Part shown: positions 8,553 through 17,191 of the stretch, in pieces
How positions within the stretch are numbered: position 1 is the stretch's first letter
Layout of the letters: every line of letters starts with the position of its first letter
Position numbers and translations under genes: made by a program
The notes under the pieces: generated by a model
Database searches by the model: none
The model's input: the letters and a program-made list of their open reading frames with translations, nothing else
What the model was told of the DNA's origin: nothing
From: Armatimonadota bacterium
GTDB taxonomy: Bacteria > Sysuimicrobiota > Sysuimicrobiia > Sysuimicrobiales > Humicultoraceae
DNA length: 64,000 nucleotides
Direction of reading: 5' to 3'
Assembly: GCA_031459715.1 (NCBI GenBank)
Contig: JAVKIA010000003.1
Span: forward strand, 1 to 64,000

Positions 8553-10019
8553 CTAGGGTATTGCTGTCGTTTCGCGCGTCTCCGTGTGCACAGGGCGGCG
8601 GACGTACTGGCCCGTCCGCTGGCCGATGACCCGTCCGTCAGCAAAGACCACCCGCCCGCGGAGGATCGTATGCGTCGGCCAACCGCGCACCCGCATCCCC
8701 GCAAACGGGGTGAAGTCCTGCGCCGAATGCAGCACCTCTGGCGCGACCACCTGCTCCCGCTCCAGGTCAATGATCGTTAGGTCGGCGTCGCTGCCGGGGG
8801 CGATCGTCCCCTTGCGCGGGTACAGGGCGAAAGCTCGCGCCGAATTGGCGCTGAGGAGCTCCGCGATTCGCCCGGCCGGCAGCCCACGGCGGTGCAACCC
8901 CTCGGATATCAGGTAGGGGTAGAGCAGAGCCGTGCCGCCAAATCCGGGCAGGGCCCGCCACAGGTCCTCGCCCTTCTGCTCCTCGAAGCAGCAGGCATGG
9001 TCGCTGACCACTGTGTCGATCGTTCCGTCCACGAGCGCCTGCCACAGGGCCTGCCGATCCGCCTCCTCGCGGATGGGCGGGTTAACCTTGCCCCGGATTC
9101 CGCCAGCGGTCTCGTAGGTGAGCGCCAGGTGGTGGACGGTGGTCTCCAGGCGCACGTCCAGATGCGGATATCCTCGCTTGGCCGCATCCGCCGCGGTCAC
9201 CGCCTCGCGGCTGGACAGATGCAGCAGGTTGATGGGGCAGCGGGCGACGTCGGCCAGCAGCACGGCCTCGGCCATGGAGAGACGCTCCGATAGAGGTGGC
9301 CGCGCCCGATGATAGGCCTCCAGCCCCTTCAGCCTAGCCCGTCTGACCTGCTCGATGAAGACGCGGAGCAGCTCGGCGTGCTCGCAGTGCAGGCTGAGCG
9401 ACACACGTCCTCGTTGGCCGTAACGCTGGGCCTGTTGAGCTACCTGCTGCATCAGCAAATAGAGGTGGCCCAGGTCGTACGTGTCCGCCATGGTGTACTC
9501 GCTGGCGCGTGTGCTGTCCGCGGTCAGGTTTAGCCCTTTGTAGAACATGTAGTACTTGAAGGAAGCCACCCCCTGGTCGGCGACCAGCCACTCCACCTCG
9601 TCCAGTTGCTGCTCCGTCATGATAGCTATGTGGTACCCGTAGTCCGTGTAGGCGCGGCCCTCAGTCATCGCCAGGACCTCCGGCAGAATCTGCCGGTAGG
9701 GCCCGCTCTTGTTGAGGTAGTGCTGTCCCGTGCGAAAGTAGCTGATAACGGTGGTGACGCCACCGGTCAGTGCGGAACGGGTCTCGCTCTCCGCGTCCTC
9801 CCCTAGCGGACGATAGATCCCCAGGTGGAAGTGGGAGTCCACGGCACCGGGGAAGACCAGGCGGCCGCGGGCATCCAGGATCTCCTCCGCCTGCGCCGGA
9901 TCGATGGCATCGGCCAGGGCGGCGATTCTCCCGTCGCGGATCCCGACATCGCAGCGCAGGGTGCCCGTGTAGGGGATCACCACCGTGCCGTTCAGAATGG
10001 CCAGCTCATACCGTCGCAC
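8553..10019 (-). CDS. Dihydropyrimidinase/hydantoinase-type amidohydrolase
   Basis: A 488-residue cytosolic cyclic-amide hydrolase of the dihydropyrimidinase/allantoinase group. Binuclear metal ligands are visible: His63 and His65 in DSHFHLG, the lysine that would be carboxylated at Lys155 in ASFKYYMFYKG, histidines around 211-214 (SLHCEHAELL), His267 in NLLHLSS, and the catalytic Asp340 in VVSDHACC. Length matches the family. It is cotranscribed between the binding protein (13 nt) and the lyase gene (57 nt). In this setting it probably opens a lactam, imide or ureide ring, much as enamidase does in anaerobic nicotinate breakdown. Hydantoin or dihydropyrimidine remain possible substrates. Confidence 0.88.
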   Translation of the reverse strand: MRRYELAILNGTVVIPYTGTLRCDVGIRDGRIAALADAIDPAQAEEILDARGRLVFPGAVDSHFHLGIYRPLGEDAESETRSALTGGVTTVISYFRTGQHYLNKSGPYRQILPEVLAMTEGRAYTDYGYHIAIMTEQQLDEVEWLVADQGVASFKYYMFYKGLNLTADSTRASEYTMADTYDLGHLYLLMQQVAQQAQRYGQRGRVSLSLHCEHAELLRVFIEQVRRARLKGLEAYHRARPPLSERLSMAEAVLLADVARCPINLLHLSSREAVTAADAAKRGYPHLDVRLETTVHHLALTYETAGGIRGKVNPPIREEADRQALWQALVDGTIDTVVSDHACCFEEQKGEDLWRALPGFGGTALLYPYLISEGLHRRGLPAGRIAELLSANSARAFALYPRKGTIAPGSDADLTIIDLEREQVVAPEVLHSAQDFTPFAGMRVRGWPTHTILRGRVVFADGRVIGQRTGQYVRRPVHTETRETTAIP

Positions 10020-10076
10020 TGCTTACCCCCCCTAGGCGCCGCATGGCGGCGGAATCATGCGCGTCCGGGTGCCACC

Positions 10077-10946
10077 TTACTCCTCTGGCATATAGCGGCG
10101 CTCCAGATCCTGATAGGCCCGCAGGTCTACCAGGTCGTTGAGTTCGTGAAATGAAAGCATTTCGTTAAGCAGGTCTGCCGTCGTCCCATCGCGCCGCAGC
10201 GTCTCCATCAGGCGGATGACGGCGGCGGCGGCCATGCGCACGGCAGCATTGGGGAATATGACCAGGCGGTAGCCCATCTCTTCCAGTTCGTCCGCCGTGC
10301 ACAGCGGCGTGACCCCGCCCTCTACCATGTTGGCCATGAGCGGGCCCTCCAGCGCCCGGGCGATCGCCCGCAGTTCGTCCCGGCTACGCGGCGCCTCCAC
10401 GAACAAGACATCCGCCCCCGCCTGCCGGTAGCGACGTGCCCGCTTCAGGGCCCCCTCCAGACCCTCTGCCGCCAGCGCGTCTGTGCGGGCGATGATGACC
10501 AGTGCGGGATCTGTACGGGCATCCACGGCGGCCTCGACCTTGCCCACCATCTCCTCGGCCGGGATTACCCGTTTGCCGGCCAGGTGGCCACAGCGCTTGG
10601 GATGCACCTGATCCTCCAGCTGCACTGCAGCCGCACCCGCCTGCTCCAGCTCCTTCACCGTCCGGCGCACGTTCAGAGCGTTGCCGTAGCCGTCGTCCGC
10701 GTCGACGATCACCGGCAGGCTGGTAGCGGCAGCCACCGCGGTGACGCGCCAAACTGTCTCGGTCAGGCCGACGAGTCCGATGTCCGGAGCACCGAGATGC
10801 GTATACGCCATCCCGGCCCCCGTGAAGTAGACGGCCTCGAAGCCGACATGCTCGATGATCCGAGCGGTGAGGGCATCGGGGGCGCCGGGTGCCACCAAGA
10901 TCCCGTCCTGAGCGAGCCGCCTGCGCAGCCTCGCAGCCGGGCGCAT
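10077..10946 (-). CDS. Isocitrate lyase/PEP mutase-superfamily lyase (methylisocitrate- or dimethylmalate-lyase type)
   Basis: A 289-residue short-chain member of the isocitrate lyase/phosphoenolpyruvate mutase superfamily, catalysing retro-aldol C-C cleavage of 2-hydroxy-dicarboxylates. The catalytic loop PKRCGHLAGK with Cys119 is intact. The Mg-binding acidic cluster VDADDGYGNA is at 81-90 and the late substrate region PLMANMVEGG is recognisable. Its start is 2 nt from the stop of the aconitase-family small subunit, so it is tightly coupled to it. A hydratase/lyase pair of exactly these families performs the last steps of methylcitrate and dimethylmalate catabolism. Which hydroxy acid is cleaved here cannot be told. 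Confidence 0.88.
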   Translation of the reverse strand: MRPAARLRRRLAQDGILVAPGAPDALTARIIEHVGFEAVYFTGAGMAYTHLGAPDIGLVGLTETVWRVTAVAAATSLPVIVDADDGYGNALNVRRTVKELEQAGAAAVQLEDQVHPKRCGHLAGKRVIPAEEMVGKVEAAVDARTDPALVIIARTDALAAEGLEGALKRARRYRQAGADVLFVEAPRSRDELRAIARALEGPLMANMVEGGVTPLCTADELEEMGYRLVIFPNAAVRMAAAAVIRLMETLRRDGTTADLLNEMLSFHELNDLVDLRAYQDLERRYMPEE

Positions 10947-10948
10947 GT

Positions 10949-11455
10949 CTATGCTCTCCCTCCGGCGCGGGCCAGGCGGGCTCGAGTGTAAGCGATGATC
11001 CCCCCATAGGTCAGGATCTCCTGCGAGGTACCGGTGAGATTCAGGATCGGCAGGGTCTGGCCGGTGCGGAGGTCAGTAAGGATGCGGGCGTGCAGGTTCA
11101 GCCGCAGGCGATCCCCGGCGGCAATGCCGGAGGTATCGGCGACGATAGCCGCCGGCAGGCCGTGGTTGATAGCATTGCGGAAGAAGATACGCGCGAAGGA
11201 GCGGGCTACGACTGCGCTGATCCCAACCTGCTTCAGACAGATCACGGCAGCCTCGCGGCTGCTGCCGGCTCCGAAGTTGGCCCCGGCGACCACAAAATCT
11301 CCCGGGCGCACCTGCTGGGCGAAGGTCTCGTCCACTCCAGCCATCGCATACCGCCCCGCCTCCTCCAGGGGGCGGTCGAGAAACCGGCCGGGGAAGATGT
11401 CGTCAGTGGTTACGTGGTCGCCGAAGACCCAGGCCTGTCCCTCCAGGATCTCCAT
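10949..11455 (-). CDS. Aconitase-superfamily hydratase, small (swivel) subunit, LeuD-like
   Basis: A 168-residue swivel subunit resembling LeuD, isopropylmalate or (homo)aconitase small subunits. GDHVTTDDIFPGRFL at the N-terminus and NFGAGSSREAAVICLKQVG are the family motifs, followed by VVARSFARIFFRNAINHGLP. SSREAA replaces the usual SSREHA, so the residue after the substrate-binding Ser-Arg-Glu is altered. It is 19 nt after the large-subunit gene. The leucine pathway genes leuA and leuB are absent here and a lyase follows, so a catabolic hydratase role (for example a maleate derivative) is favoured. Confidence 0.88.
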   Translation of the reverse strand: MEILEGQAWVFGDHVTTDDIFPGRFLDRPLEEAGRYAMAGVDETFAQQVRPGDFVVAGANFGAGSSREAAVICLKQVGISAVVARSFARIFFRNAINHGLPAAIVADTSGIAAGDRLRLNLHARILTDLRTGQTLPILNLTGTSQEILTYGGIIAYTRARLARAGGRA

Positions 11456-11474
11456 GAGTATCCCCCTCGGTCCC

Positions 11475-12686
11475 TCACAGGAATGCCCTCGGATCGGTCA
11501 GGCGCCCAGTAATCGCCGAGGCCGCCACAGTGAGCGGAGAGGCCAGGTAGATCTCCGCGCTGCGATGCCCCATCCGGCCGGGGGTGTTGCGCGTGACGGT
11601 GGCCACGCACCGCTCATTGGGTCCGAGCACGCCGGAGTGCAGCCCGGCGCAGGCCCCGCACCCAGGAGCCTGAATGATCGCCCCTGCCTCGATCAGCACC
11701 TGAAGTGTGCCGTCCCGCATGCACTCCCGCATCGCCCGCTGCGTGGCCGGTGTGACCACCAGCGGCACCTGTGCCTGCCTCCCCCTCAGAATCCTGGCGG
11801 CTTCCCGCAGATCGTGGGCCTTGCCTCCGGCACACGAGCCAATGTAGGCGCGCTCCACCGGCAGGCCCTCAAGCGCCGCCACTGGCTGCACCTGATCGAC
11901 TCCGGGCGGCGCCGCCACCAGCGGCACGATGTCGGAAGTCCGGAAAGAGTACGTCGCTTCATACGAGGCATCGCCGGGACGCGGTGCATGGCTCTCCGCT
12001 TCGAGCCTTGTGGCGATGATTCCATTCTTCGCTCCCATCTCGATGGCCTGATTGGTGAGAACCGCCCGCTCGTCCAGGTCCAGTCCCTCCACCGCCTCAC
12101 CGGCGTACTCCACCGTCCGGTAGATGGCGAAGTCGGCGCGCAGCTCCCGAAGCACGGTCATGGCCAGGTCTCTCGCCGTCAGGTAGGGCGGCATCGGATC
12201 CTCGAAACGGATGAGGATGGTCGCGGGAACGCGCAGCCAGATCTGCCCCGTGGCCAGGACGGTGGCGATCTCTGTCGCGCCGACACCCACCGCCACTGCC
12301 CCGACGGCACCTGCAGTGCAGGTGTGGGAGTCGGCGCCCACGATCAGCATCCCCGGCCGGGCGAGCCCCTCCTCCAGCAGCAGGTTGTGCATCACTCCCT
12401 GGCTGTCGAAGAAGTGCTCGATTCCGTTGGTCTTCGCCCAGGCGCGGGTGATAGCCAGGATCTCCGCGTGGGTCGGGTTAGCCGGCGGGGTGAAGTGGTC
12501 GACAGCCAGAACGACCCGTCCGGGGTCCCACACGCGGCCCCCAAGCTCCTGCATGAGCAAAGCGATCCGCCGGGGGCCCGAGGAGTCGTGCATCACGGCC
12601 AGGTCCACCTCGGCCCAGACCTCATCGCCCGGCGTCACGGCCTCACGCCCCGCACAGCGAGCGATGACCTTTTCCGTCAGCGTCAT
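11475..12686 (-). CDS. Aconitase-superfamily hydratase, large Fe-S subunit, LeuC-like
   Basis: A 403-residue [4Fe-4S] large subunit. ADSHTCTAGAVGAVAVGVGATE is the core active-site motif. The cluster cysteines are in IGSCAGGKAHDLR and in APGCGACAG (CxxC). Canonical LeuC has IGSCTNGR, so the SCAGG variant suggests a different substrate. The protein is shorter than typical LeuC (about 420-470). Its ATG overlaps the stop of the upstream MoaD-like gene (TGATG). With the small subunit and the downstream lyase it forms a hydratase-lyase module. Confidence 0.88.
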   Translation of the reverse strand: MTLTEKVIARCAGREAVTPGDEVWAEVDLAVMHDSSGPRRIALLMQELGGRVWDPGRVVLAVDHFTPPANPTHAEILAITRAWAKTNGIEHFFDSQGVMHNLLLEEGLARPGMLIVGADSHTCTAGAVGAVAVGVGATEIATVLATGQIWLRVPATILIRFEDPMPPYLTARDLAMTVLRELRADFAIYRTVEYAGEAVEGLDLDERAVLTNQAIEMGAKNGIIATRLEAESHAPRPGDASYEATYSFRTSDIVPLVAAPPGVDQVQPVAALEGLPVERAYIGSCAGGKAHDLREAARILRGRQAQVPLVVTPATQRAMRECMRDGTLQVLIEAGAIIQAPGCGACAGLHSGVLGPNERCVATVTRNTPGRMGHRSAEIYLASPLTVAASAITGRLTDPRAFL

Positions 12687-13006
12687 CAGCCGCGTCCACT
12701 CCCCGTTGGCCGCGCAGCCGTCTGGCCGCCGGCCATCATCGGGCTAAGCAGTACCACAGTCATGTGCGTGTTCTCGGCCAACGCGCAATCCAGCTCCGGA
12801 TTGGCCACGTCGTTCACCGATATCAGGATCGCTTCGGCTGGCGCGCCGGACTCAGCGAGCGCGAGACTAGCCAAGGCGTCGTGCCGCCGGCAGACCTCCG
12901 CCAGAACCGCGCGCAGCGTCGCTTCCGGCGGCATGGTCAGCACTTCCTCCCTCACCCCGGCCCGCCGCTCCAGGATGCCCAGGTACCGCACGAGCACCAC
13001 CGGCAC
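12686..13006 (-). CDS. MoaD/ThiS-like sulfur-carrier domain protein with a C-terminal extension
   Basis: A 106-residue beta-grasp protein starting at GTG. The fold signature is PEATLRAVLAEVCRRH, then ISVNDV and HMTVVLLSPMMAGG. In functional MoaD the GlyGly is the C-terminus and is adenylated and thiocarboxylated. Here GG is residues 93-94 and 12 more residues follow. The codon right after GG is CAG, one transition from the stop TAG, so a stop-loss is a simple explanation. It sits 12 nt after the Fe-S/anchor gene of the molybdoenzyme, implying dedicated cofactor supply or a structural role. The tail might be trimmed. Confidence 0.72.
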   Translation of the reverse strand: MPVVLVRYLGILERRAGVREEVLTMPPEATLRAVLAEVCRRHDALASLALAESGAPAEAILISVNDVANPELDCALAENTHMTVVLLSPMMAGGQTAARPTGSGRG

Positions 13007-13018
13007 GGGCCACCCTCT

Positions 13019-14551
13019 CTACGGACTCTCGGGCGCGGGCCGAGCCCCGATCCGCAAGGCCACCATCTTGCCGGAGAAAGCCGCGGTCAGGGTGCAGAAA
13101 GCGGTCAGCGCGGCGAGCCAGGCTCCGGCGGTGCCGTCGGTCAGGAGCGCGGCGCTCCCCAGGATGAGCGTCCCGGCGATCCCGGCAGCGCGCACGCCCC
13201 AGCGGTCGAATACCCCCGCGCCGGCCTCCAGGCCCTCCCGCGCCGCGGCGAGTCCGGGATCGGCACTGGCCAGGGCGCGCGTGCGGTGGACCAGCAGGAC
13301 GAGTCGGATGAGTGCAAATGCCATGAGCAGGGCGAGGGGCCAGGGCTTCCCCGGTTCCGCCAGGTTAAGCAGGGCGACTGCCCCCGTGCCGGTGCTCTGT
13401 AAGCCAAGAAGCGTGATCACCGCTGTCCCCGCCGCTAGGCCATCAACCAGGAACTCCACCGGCAGCCGCCAGCCCGACCAGGCTGGCACTGCCTGGTATG
13501 ATCCCATGGCCAGCGCGGGATAGGTGATCACCAGAAGCGCGGCGGATGCGCTCAGCGCGGTCGCCAGTGGCAGCACTCCGGCCGCGCCCGCCGGTACGGA
13601 GAGCACCGCCATGGTCGCGATCAACACGAAGTCGGCAAGCGCCCCGCGGCTGAGCCAGGACCCGCGCACATTGCGGAGGGCCAGCAGGAACCGGTGAGGT
13701 CGGCCAAGGTGTGCCACGAGCACCAGTCCCCCCAGGACCACCAGAGCCAGGGCGAGCATCCTGATCAGGCTCAGACCCCATGCCCGCGTGTCGACTCGCA
13801 GGAGCAACGAGGCCAGGTGCAGCCCGCCGCCGGCACCCAGCGCCAGGTACTCGACGGCATGCGAGAGGCCCCAGATCCGCTGCGGCCGGTACGGAAGCAC
13901 AGGTGTTGGGGAGGAACGATGAGGGTATGAGGGCCGCAGCCCACGGGTGGTATAGCGGACGCCCGGCGCGGCAAATGACACCCCGGCCAGGACGACGGTA
14001 AGCTCGCCGGCCAAGCGCAGCGAGATCTCGCTGTGGGGGTCGTCTAGGTCGCCGAAGATCCTGCTGTCCGTGGGACAGACATCCACGCAGGCGGGCCGCC
14101 GTCCGCTCTCGATGCGGGAAGTGCACAGGTCGCACTTCTGCGCTGTCCCGGGCTGCATACGCGCCAGCTTCATCTTCTCGAACGGTGTCGGTAGGCCGTA
14201 GTAGTAAGTCGGACGGGCGTAGAAGCGGATGGCGCCGAACGGACATGCCAGTTCGCAAGCCCGGCTGCCGCAGCATCTTGCCGCGTCGATGCGCACGATC
14301 CCATCCGGACGCCGGGCTATGGCTCCGGAGGGACAGGCCCGCACGCACGGAGGGTTGTCGCAGTGCATGCACAGCAGCGGGAGGTACAGGCGCCAGACAT
14401 CCGGGTATGTCCCCACCTCCTGCTCGATCACGGGGGCGAACCAGATGCCGGGCGGAGAACCGTGCTCCACCTTACAGGCCACGGTGCAGGCCAGGCAGCC
14501 GATGCAGGTGTGGGTGTCGAGGAGCATGGCGTAGCGCGCCATCATCCTCAC
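13019..14551 (-). CDS. Fused DmsB-type four-cluster ferredoxin and DmsC/NrfD-type membrane anchor
   Basis: A 510-residue fusion of two subunits that are normally separate in complex-iron-sulfur molybdoenzymes. Residues 1-190 are the electron-transfer subunit, with Cys16/19/22/26, Cys61/64/69/73, Cys93/94/99/103 and Cys140/143/155/159. In the third motif the second ligand position is Ser96 (AGC) rather than Cys. Residues 225-505 form a DmsC-like quinone-interacting anchor with about eight membrane segments and the family loop HLGRPHRFLLALRNVRGSWLSRG-like region (read around 290-312). GTG at 14551 overlaps the catalytic-subunit stop; ATG at 14542 is an alternative start. It should shuttle electrons between the quinone pool and the catalytic subunit. 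Confidence 0.86.
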   Translation of the reverse strand: MRMMARYAMLLDTHTCIGCLACTVACKVEHGSPPGIWFAPVIEQEVGTYPDVWRLYLPLLCMHCDNPPCVRACPSGAIARRPDGIVRIDAARCCGSRACELACPFGAIRFYARPTYYYGLPTPFEKMKLARMQPGTAQKCDLCTSRIESGRRPACVDVCPTDSRIFGDLDDPHSEISLRLAGELTVVLAGVSFAAPGVRYTTRGLRPSYPHRSSPTPVLPYRPQRIWGLSHAVEYLALGAGGGLHLASLLLRVDTRAWGLSLIRMLALALVVLGGLVLVAHLGRPHRFLLALRNVRGSWLSRGALADFVLIATMAVLSVPAGAAGVLPLATALSASAALLVITYPALAMGSYQAVPAWSGWRLPVEFLVDGLAAGTAVITLLGLQSTGTGAVALLNLAEPGKPWPLALLMAFALIRLVLLVHRTRALASADPGLAAAREGLEAGAGVFDRWGVRAAGIAGTLILGSAALLTDGTAGAWLAALTAFCTLTAAFSGKMVALRIGARPAPESP

Positions 14552-17139
14552 CTACGAGCAGGGGGCCGGATCTTCCGCACCGCCACCTTCGCCTTGGAGT
14601 CGAAGGCCGAGGAGAGCTTGTCCACGCTGTTCAGGTCTAGCGGTAGCAGGGTGTTGAAGTGCACGCCACCGCCCTGGGCGATTGACGATCTCGCCGCCCA
14701 GTGGCCGTGGATTCCCGCGATCGCGACGGCCTCCGGATGGATGCCATGCGAGAGCCGGGCGCGGCCCACCACGCTCCCCACGCGCGAGCGGACCTCGATC
14801 CAGTCGCCATCATTGATCCCGCGCCGCTGCGCAGTGCGGGTATTAATGAGAATCCGGTAGGCAGAAGGGTGCTGCCGGGCGAGTTCATCCAGCCAGGGGT
14901 TATGCGACCCGACGCTCAGGGTGAGGAACGGGACCTTGTAGGTGACGGCGTACAGGTCGTAGGCTGGATCCAGCTCCTCGTGTGCCGCGGAGGGCAGCCA
15001 GTCCGGCAACGGCCGGTAGTCCTTGAGGTCCCAGGGCACTGGCATGGCCTCCACCGCTTTCCGCACCTCATGCCCTTTGTTCAGGAGGTGCTCGGCGTAG
15101 ATAGGCAGACGTGGCCCTACGTACGGACCAGGAAAGGCCTCGCGCACGGAGCGTCGGCCGGTAGTCCAGGCGCTAGTGCCTTCATAGGACGGCGTTTCCA
15201 CTCCCAGGCGAGCGGCGAAGGAGGTCACCTGCCGGCTGGCAATCGCCCCAACGGTATGGCGCTGTGCGGGGTCCAGACGGTCTGTCGGCCGCAGCTCGAA
15301 CAGGAGGTTGCACATCTCGTAAAAGTCCTCGGCGAACTCGGCCCGGTGGGCCAGGTCGATGAGGACCTCCCCCCAGGGCCGCGCCGCCCCGGCGGGAGGC
15401 ACCACTGCGCGCCGCAGCGTCCAGTACCAGTCCCCTGGCCCGGGCGCGACAAAGGCGTACGGGTGGCTGGCGGGAAACAGGTCGTCGCGCTCGAAGTCGT
15501 GGGCGTCAGGCAAAACGATGTCGGCGAATTCGGCCGTCTCATCCAACTGGATGGCAAAGGAGACCATGAAGGGAATCCGGCGCAGCACCTCGGCCATCTT
15601 CGGCGGGCTGACCATGCTCATCATCAGGTTGACCCGCGAATGGAGGAGCATCTCCGGGCGGTAGGACAGCCCGAACTTTTCCGGCTCCAGAAGGGTGAAC
15701 GGGTACAGCGTCCGCCCCGCAACCGCCACGGGCAGGATCTCCCGCAGCGAGTAGGACTCCGGCGACTGGACGGTCATACCGGGAAAGGGTGGATTGGCGC
15801 CGAACAGGTTGCGCAGCGCGCCGGAGGCGACCAGCAGACCGTCGGGTCCCTCATCCGGCTCCCAGAACGGGCCGATGGGGTTAACGCCGAGAAATCCTCC
15901 CGGCACATCAATGGAGCCCAACACGACGTTGATCAGATGGATGGCCAAAGCGGTGGCAAAGCCGTGCTTGTGGCCGACCGCGCCCATCTTGAAGTTCACC
16001 GCCACGGGACGGAGCGGCAGGACCTGGTCGTCGATGGTGATGGTCTCTCCGATGTGCGCATCTTCGGCAAGTTCCGCGGCGAGGGCCCGGATGCGCGGGG
16101 CCGGGACGGTGGTGATCACCGCCACCCGCTCTGGCTCATAGGCCCGCACGTGCGCGCGCAGCAGGGAAAATGCGGTATGGCACCACTCCCCCTCCACGGC
16201 AAAGCACCCCTCCAATGCGGCGTCCTCCCAGGGGCAGATGTCGAAGGGCTCGCTGCGCCCGTTGCGGAGGTTCCATACCAGGGGCCTGTCATTCTGCAGG
16301 TGGCGGGCGTAGGTACCGCTGGGTCGCACCAGGTAGCAGGCGTTGGTCCGCCGGCGGAGGAACACGTCATCGAAGACAGCAAGCTCGTTGAGCAGGACTT
16401 GCAGGATGGCCAGCGCCAGCGCGCCGTCCGTGCCGGGCCGGATGGGGATCCAGGCATCAGCCTTGGCCGCGGCGGTATTCATCACCGGGTCGATGACGGT
16501 GACCTTCATACCCCGCTTCCGCGCCTCCGCGACCTTGCGTGTGGTCACCGTCGCGTTGCTGTCCGCCATGAAGCCCATCTGCGTACCCCACAGCACCAGG
16601 TGATTACACCGTTCGAAGTCCACCTCGGAGTTGTAGGCCCCGTTGATCAGCATGTTCACGGCATGGGAGCCCATGCCGCAGAACAGTCCCCCCGCCATCC
16701 AGTTGCTGTGGGGCGTACCGAAGGCGGTGGCCCACGCACGGACCAAAGGTGCGGCCGGCAGATCGAAGTGGGCGATGATGAGTTTGCGCGGGTCGTCGCG
16801 GCGGATCCGCTTCAGGCGCGCGGCGATCTCCTCCAGGGCCTCCTCCCAGGAGATCGGCTCCCACATCGGGTCGACGCCGACGCCCTTTTCAGGATTGCGC
16901 CGGCGCAAAGGGTGCACCACGCGTGTGGGATCGTACAGGTCGAAGACGCGGGCCTTCGCCTTGGCGCAGATGTATCCCCGGGTGCCGGGGTTGCCCGGGT
17001 CGCCCTCCACGTCCACAATCCGGCCATCCACGCGGCGCACGCGGATACCGCAACCGTTGTAGCAACCGTAGCACACAGTGGGGATCCACACGTCTTCGGC
17101 CGCCGCGATCCTCAGTCCGCCATCCTCGGGCGCTGTCAT
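14548..17139 (-). CDS. Molybdopterin (bis-MGD) oxidoreductase catalytic subunit, DMSO-reductase superfamily
   Basis: An 863-residue catalytic subunit. The N-terminal [4Fe-4S] motif is Cys23, Cys26, Cys30 and Cys58. The likely Mo/W ligand is Cys154 in GGLFCGMGSHAVN, as in arsenate/thiosulfate/acetylene-type members rather than the Ser of DmsA. The cofactor domain (VTVIDPVMNTAAAKADAWIP, RPGTDGALALA) and the C-terminal cap are complete. The start at 17139 has a strong ggaggagcaggg site. No Tat twin-arginine signal is seen, so it should face the cytoplasm. Substrate class is unclear: reductase, hydroxylase (pyrogallol transhydroxylase-like) or hydratase are all possible. It heads the enzyme genes of a catabolic operon. 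Confidence 0.87.
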   Translation of the reverse strand: MTAPEDGGLRIAAAEDVWIPTVCYGCYNGCGIRVRRVDGRIVDVEGDPGNPGTRGYICAKAKARVFDLYDPTRVVHPLRRRNPEKGVGVDPMWEPISWEEALEEIAARLKRIRRDDPRKLIIAHFDLPAAPLVRAWATAFGTPHSNWMAGGLFCGMGSHAVNMLINGAYNSEVDFERCNHLVLWGTQMGFMADSNATVTTRKVAEARKRGMKVTVIDPVMNTAAAKADAWIPIRPGTDGALALAILQVLLNELAVFDDVFLRRRTNACYLVRPSGTYARHLQNDRPLVWNLRNGRSEPFDICPWEDAALEGCFAVEGEWCHTAFSLLRAHVRAYEPERVAVITTVPAPRIRALAAELAEDAHIGETITIDDQVLPLRPVAVNFKMGAVGHKHGFATALAIHLINVVLGSIDVPGGFLGVNPIGPFWEPDEGPDGLLVASGALRNLFGANPPFPGMTVQSPESYSLREILPVAVAGRTLYPFTLLEPEKFGLSYRPEMLLHSRVNLMMSMVSPPKMAEVLRRIPFMVSFAIQLDETAEFADIVLPDAHDFERDDLFPASHPYAFVAPGPGDWYWTLRRAVVPPAGAARPWGEVLIDLAHRAEFAEDFYEMCNLLFELRPTDRLDPAQRHTVGAIASRQVTSFAARLGVETPSYEGTSAWTTGRRSVREAFPGPYVGPRLPIYAEHLLNKGHEVRKAVEAMPVPWDLKDYRPLPDWLPSAAHEELDPAYDLYAVTYKVPFLTLSVGSHNPWLDELARQHPSAYRILINTRTAQRRGINDGDWIEVRSRVGSVVGRARLSHGIHPEAVAIAGIHGHWAARSSIAQGGGVHFNTLLPLDLNSVDKLSSAFDSKAKVAVRKIRPPARR

Positions 17140-17191
17140 GATCCCTGCTCCTCCCGGCGAAGGGCCGGCGCCGTGTCCCCTATTCTCAGGG

